This document shows positions 63,968 to 64,000 of a stretch of DNA of 64,000 bases, one piece after another. The notes under the pieces are model-generated. The model saw only the letters and a program-made list of their open reading frames with translations, did not search any database and was not told the origin of the DNA. Each line of letters opens with the position of its first letter. Within the stretch, counting starts at the first letter, position 1. Both the position numbers and the translations under genes were made by a program. Origin of the DNA: Massilia sp. TS11 (GTDB taxonomy: Bacteria > Pseudomonadota > Gammaproteobacteria > Burkholderiales > Burkholderiaceae_D); the NCBI RefSeq assembly GCF_022012445.1, contig NZ_JAKLTS010000012.1, positions 62,001-126,000 of the forward strand, read 5' to 3'.

Positions 63968-64000
63968 TCAGTGCGGACGAACCGCCTCGATGGCCTGCAA
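63968..64000 (-). CDS. C-terminal tail of the upstream gene, probably xanthine dehydrogenase large subunit
   Basis: Ten codons (LQAIEAVRPH) and a TGA stop lie 2 bases before the xdhC start on the same strand. The usual order xdhA-xdhB-xdhC-guaD makes XdhB the likely identity, but the visible fragment is too short to confirm it by sequence. Confidence 0.45.
   Translation of the reverse strand: MQAIEAVRPH

Overview
The window is GC-rich, densely packed chromosome from a betaproteobacterium. Gene content and protein style (TonB-dependent receptors, LytS/LytTR pair, pgaBCD, ALDH16-type aldehyde dehydrogenase, DUF969/DUF979 transporter) suggest Oxalobacteraceae, in the Massilia/Telluria/Duganella group. 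This placement is an inference from protein families, not from a marker gene. I saw no rRNA, tRNA, CRISPR array or complete insertion sequence.

The main theme is uptake and catabolism of nucleic acids, nucleosides and bases. At the left edge (1-4170, minus strand) is the lower pyrimidine route: an omega-amino-acid (beta-alanine) aminotransferase, MmsA, and PreT, which runs off the window. A MocR-type regulator and a RutR-like TetR regulator are divergent from it (4344-6427). At 12223-20613 (minus) lies an extended deo operon: xapA, deoB, deoC, ALDH16, deoA, cdd, and a two-lobed nucleoside deaminase. Divergent from it are an HTH-PfkB kinase, psuG (pseudouridine catabolism) and a LysR regulator (20850-23801). 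At 42106-48206 there is a degenerate transaldolase, a BMP-type nucleoside ABC importer and a DUF1439 lipoprotein. At 52283-56240 a tight operon encodes exported nucleic-acid enzymes: a UshA-like 5'-nucleotidase, a PLD-fold protein and an S1/P1 nuclease. It follows a large Oar-like TonB receptor (56338-59769). At 60218-64000 is a purine operon: the xdhB tail, xdhC, guaD and an exported adenosine deaminase. Together these could carry polymeric DNA/RNA through extracellular cleavage, dephosphorylation, deamination, import, phosphorolysis and ring reduction to central metabolites.

Between these blocks are a periplasmic binding protein with a GNAT enzyme, and a LytS/LytTR system with a small membrane protein (7887-9840). 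A VOC protein and an SPFH - ribbon-helix-helix - ClpP-like trio follow (9922-12221). Next come divergent metE/metR (23782-27055), pyroglutamyl peptidase with a putative 5-oxoproline transporter (27130-29425), and a pga exopolysaccharide operon lacking pgaA (29763-33397). An HD-GYP response regulator, a FIST sensor and a hybrid kinase form the next set (33636-39401), followed by a second TonB receptor (39462-41735). An FNR-box-preceded quinone-reductase-like protein, a diguanylate cyclase and a GGDEF-EAL protein lie at 48272-52281.

Non-coding highlights are a repeated GGGGTCAGACCCC palindrome family at gene ends (three sites), tandem GACA-N2-TGTC operators over a strong promoter upstream of the psuK-like gene, and AACCGTAC direct repeats in the MocR promoter. 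There is also a perfect FNR box, a palindrome over the SPFH promoter, and a (C/T)GGCAAA motif shared by the xapA and TonB-receptor promoters.
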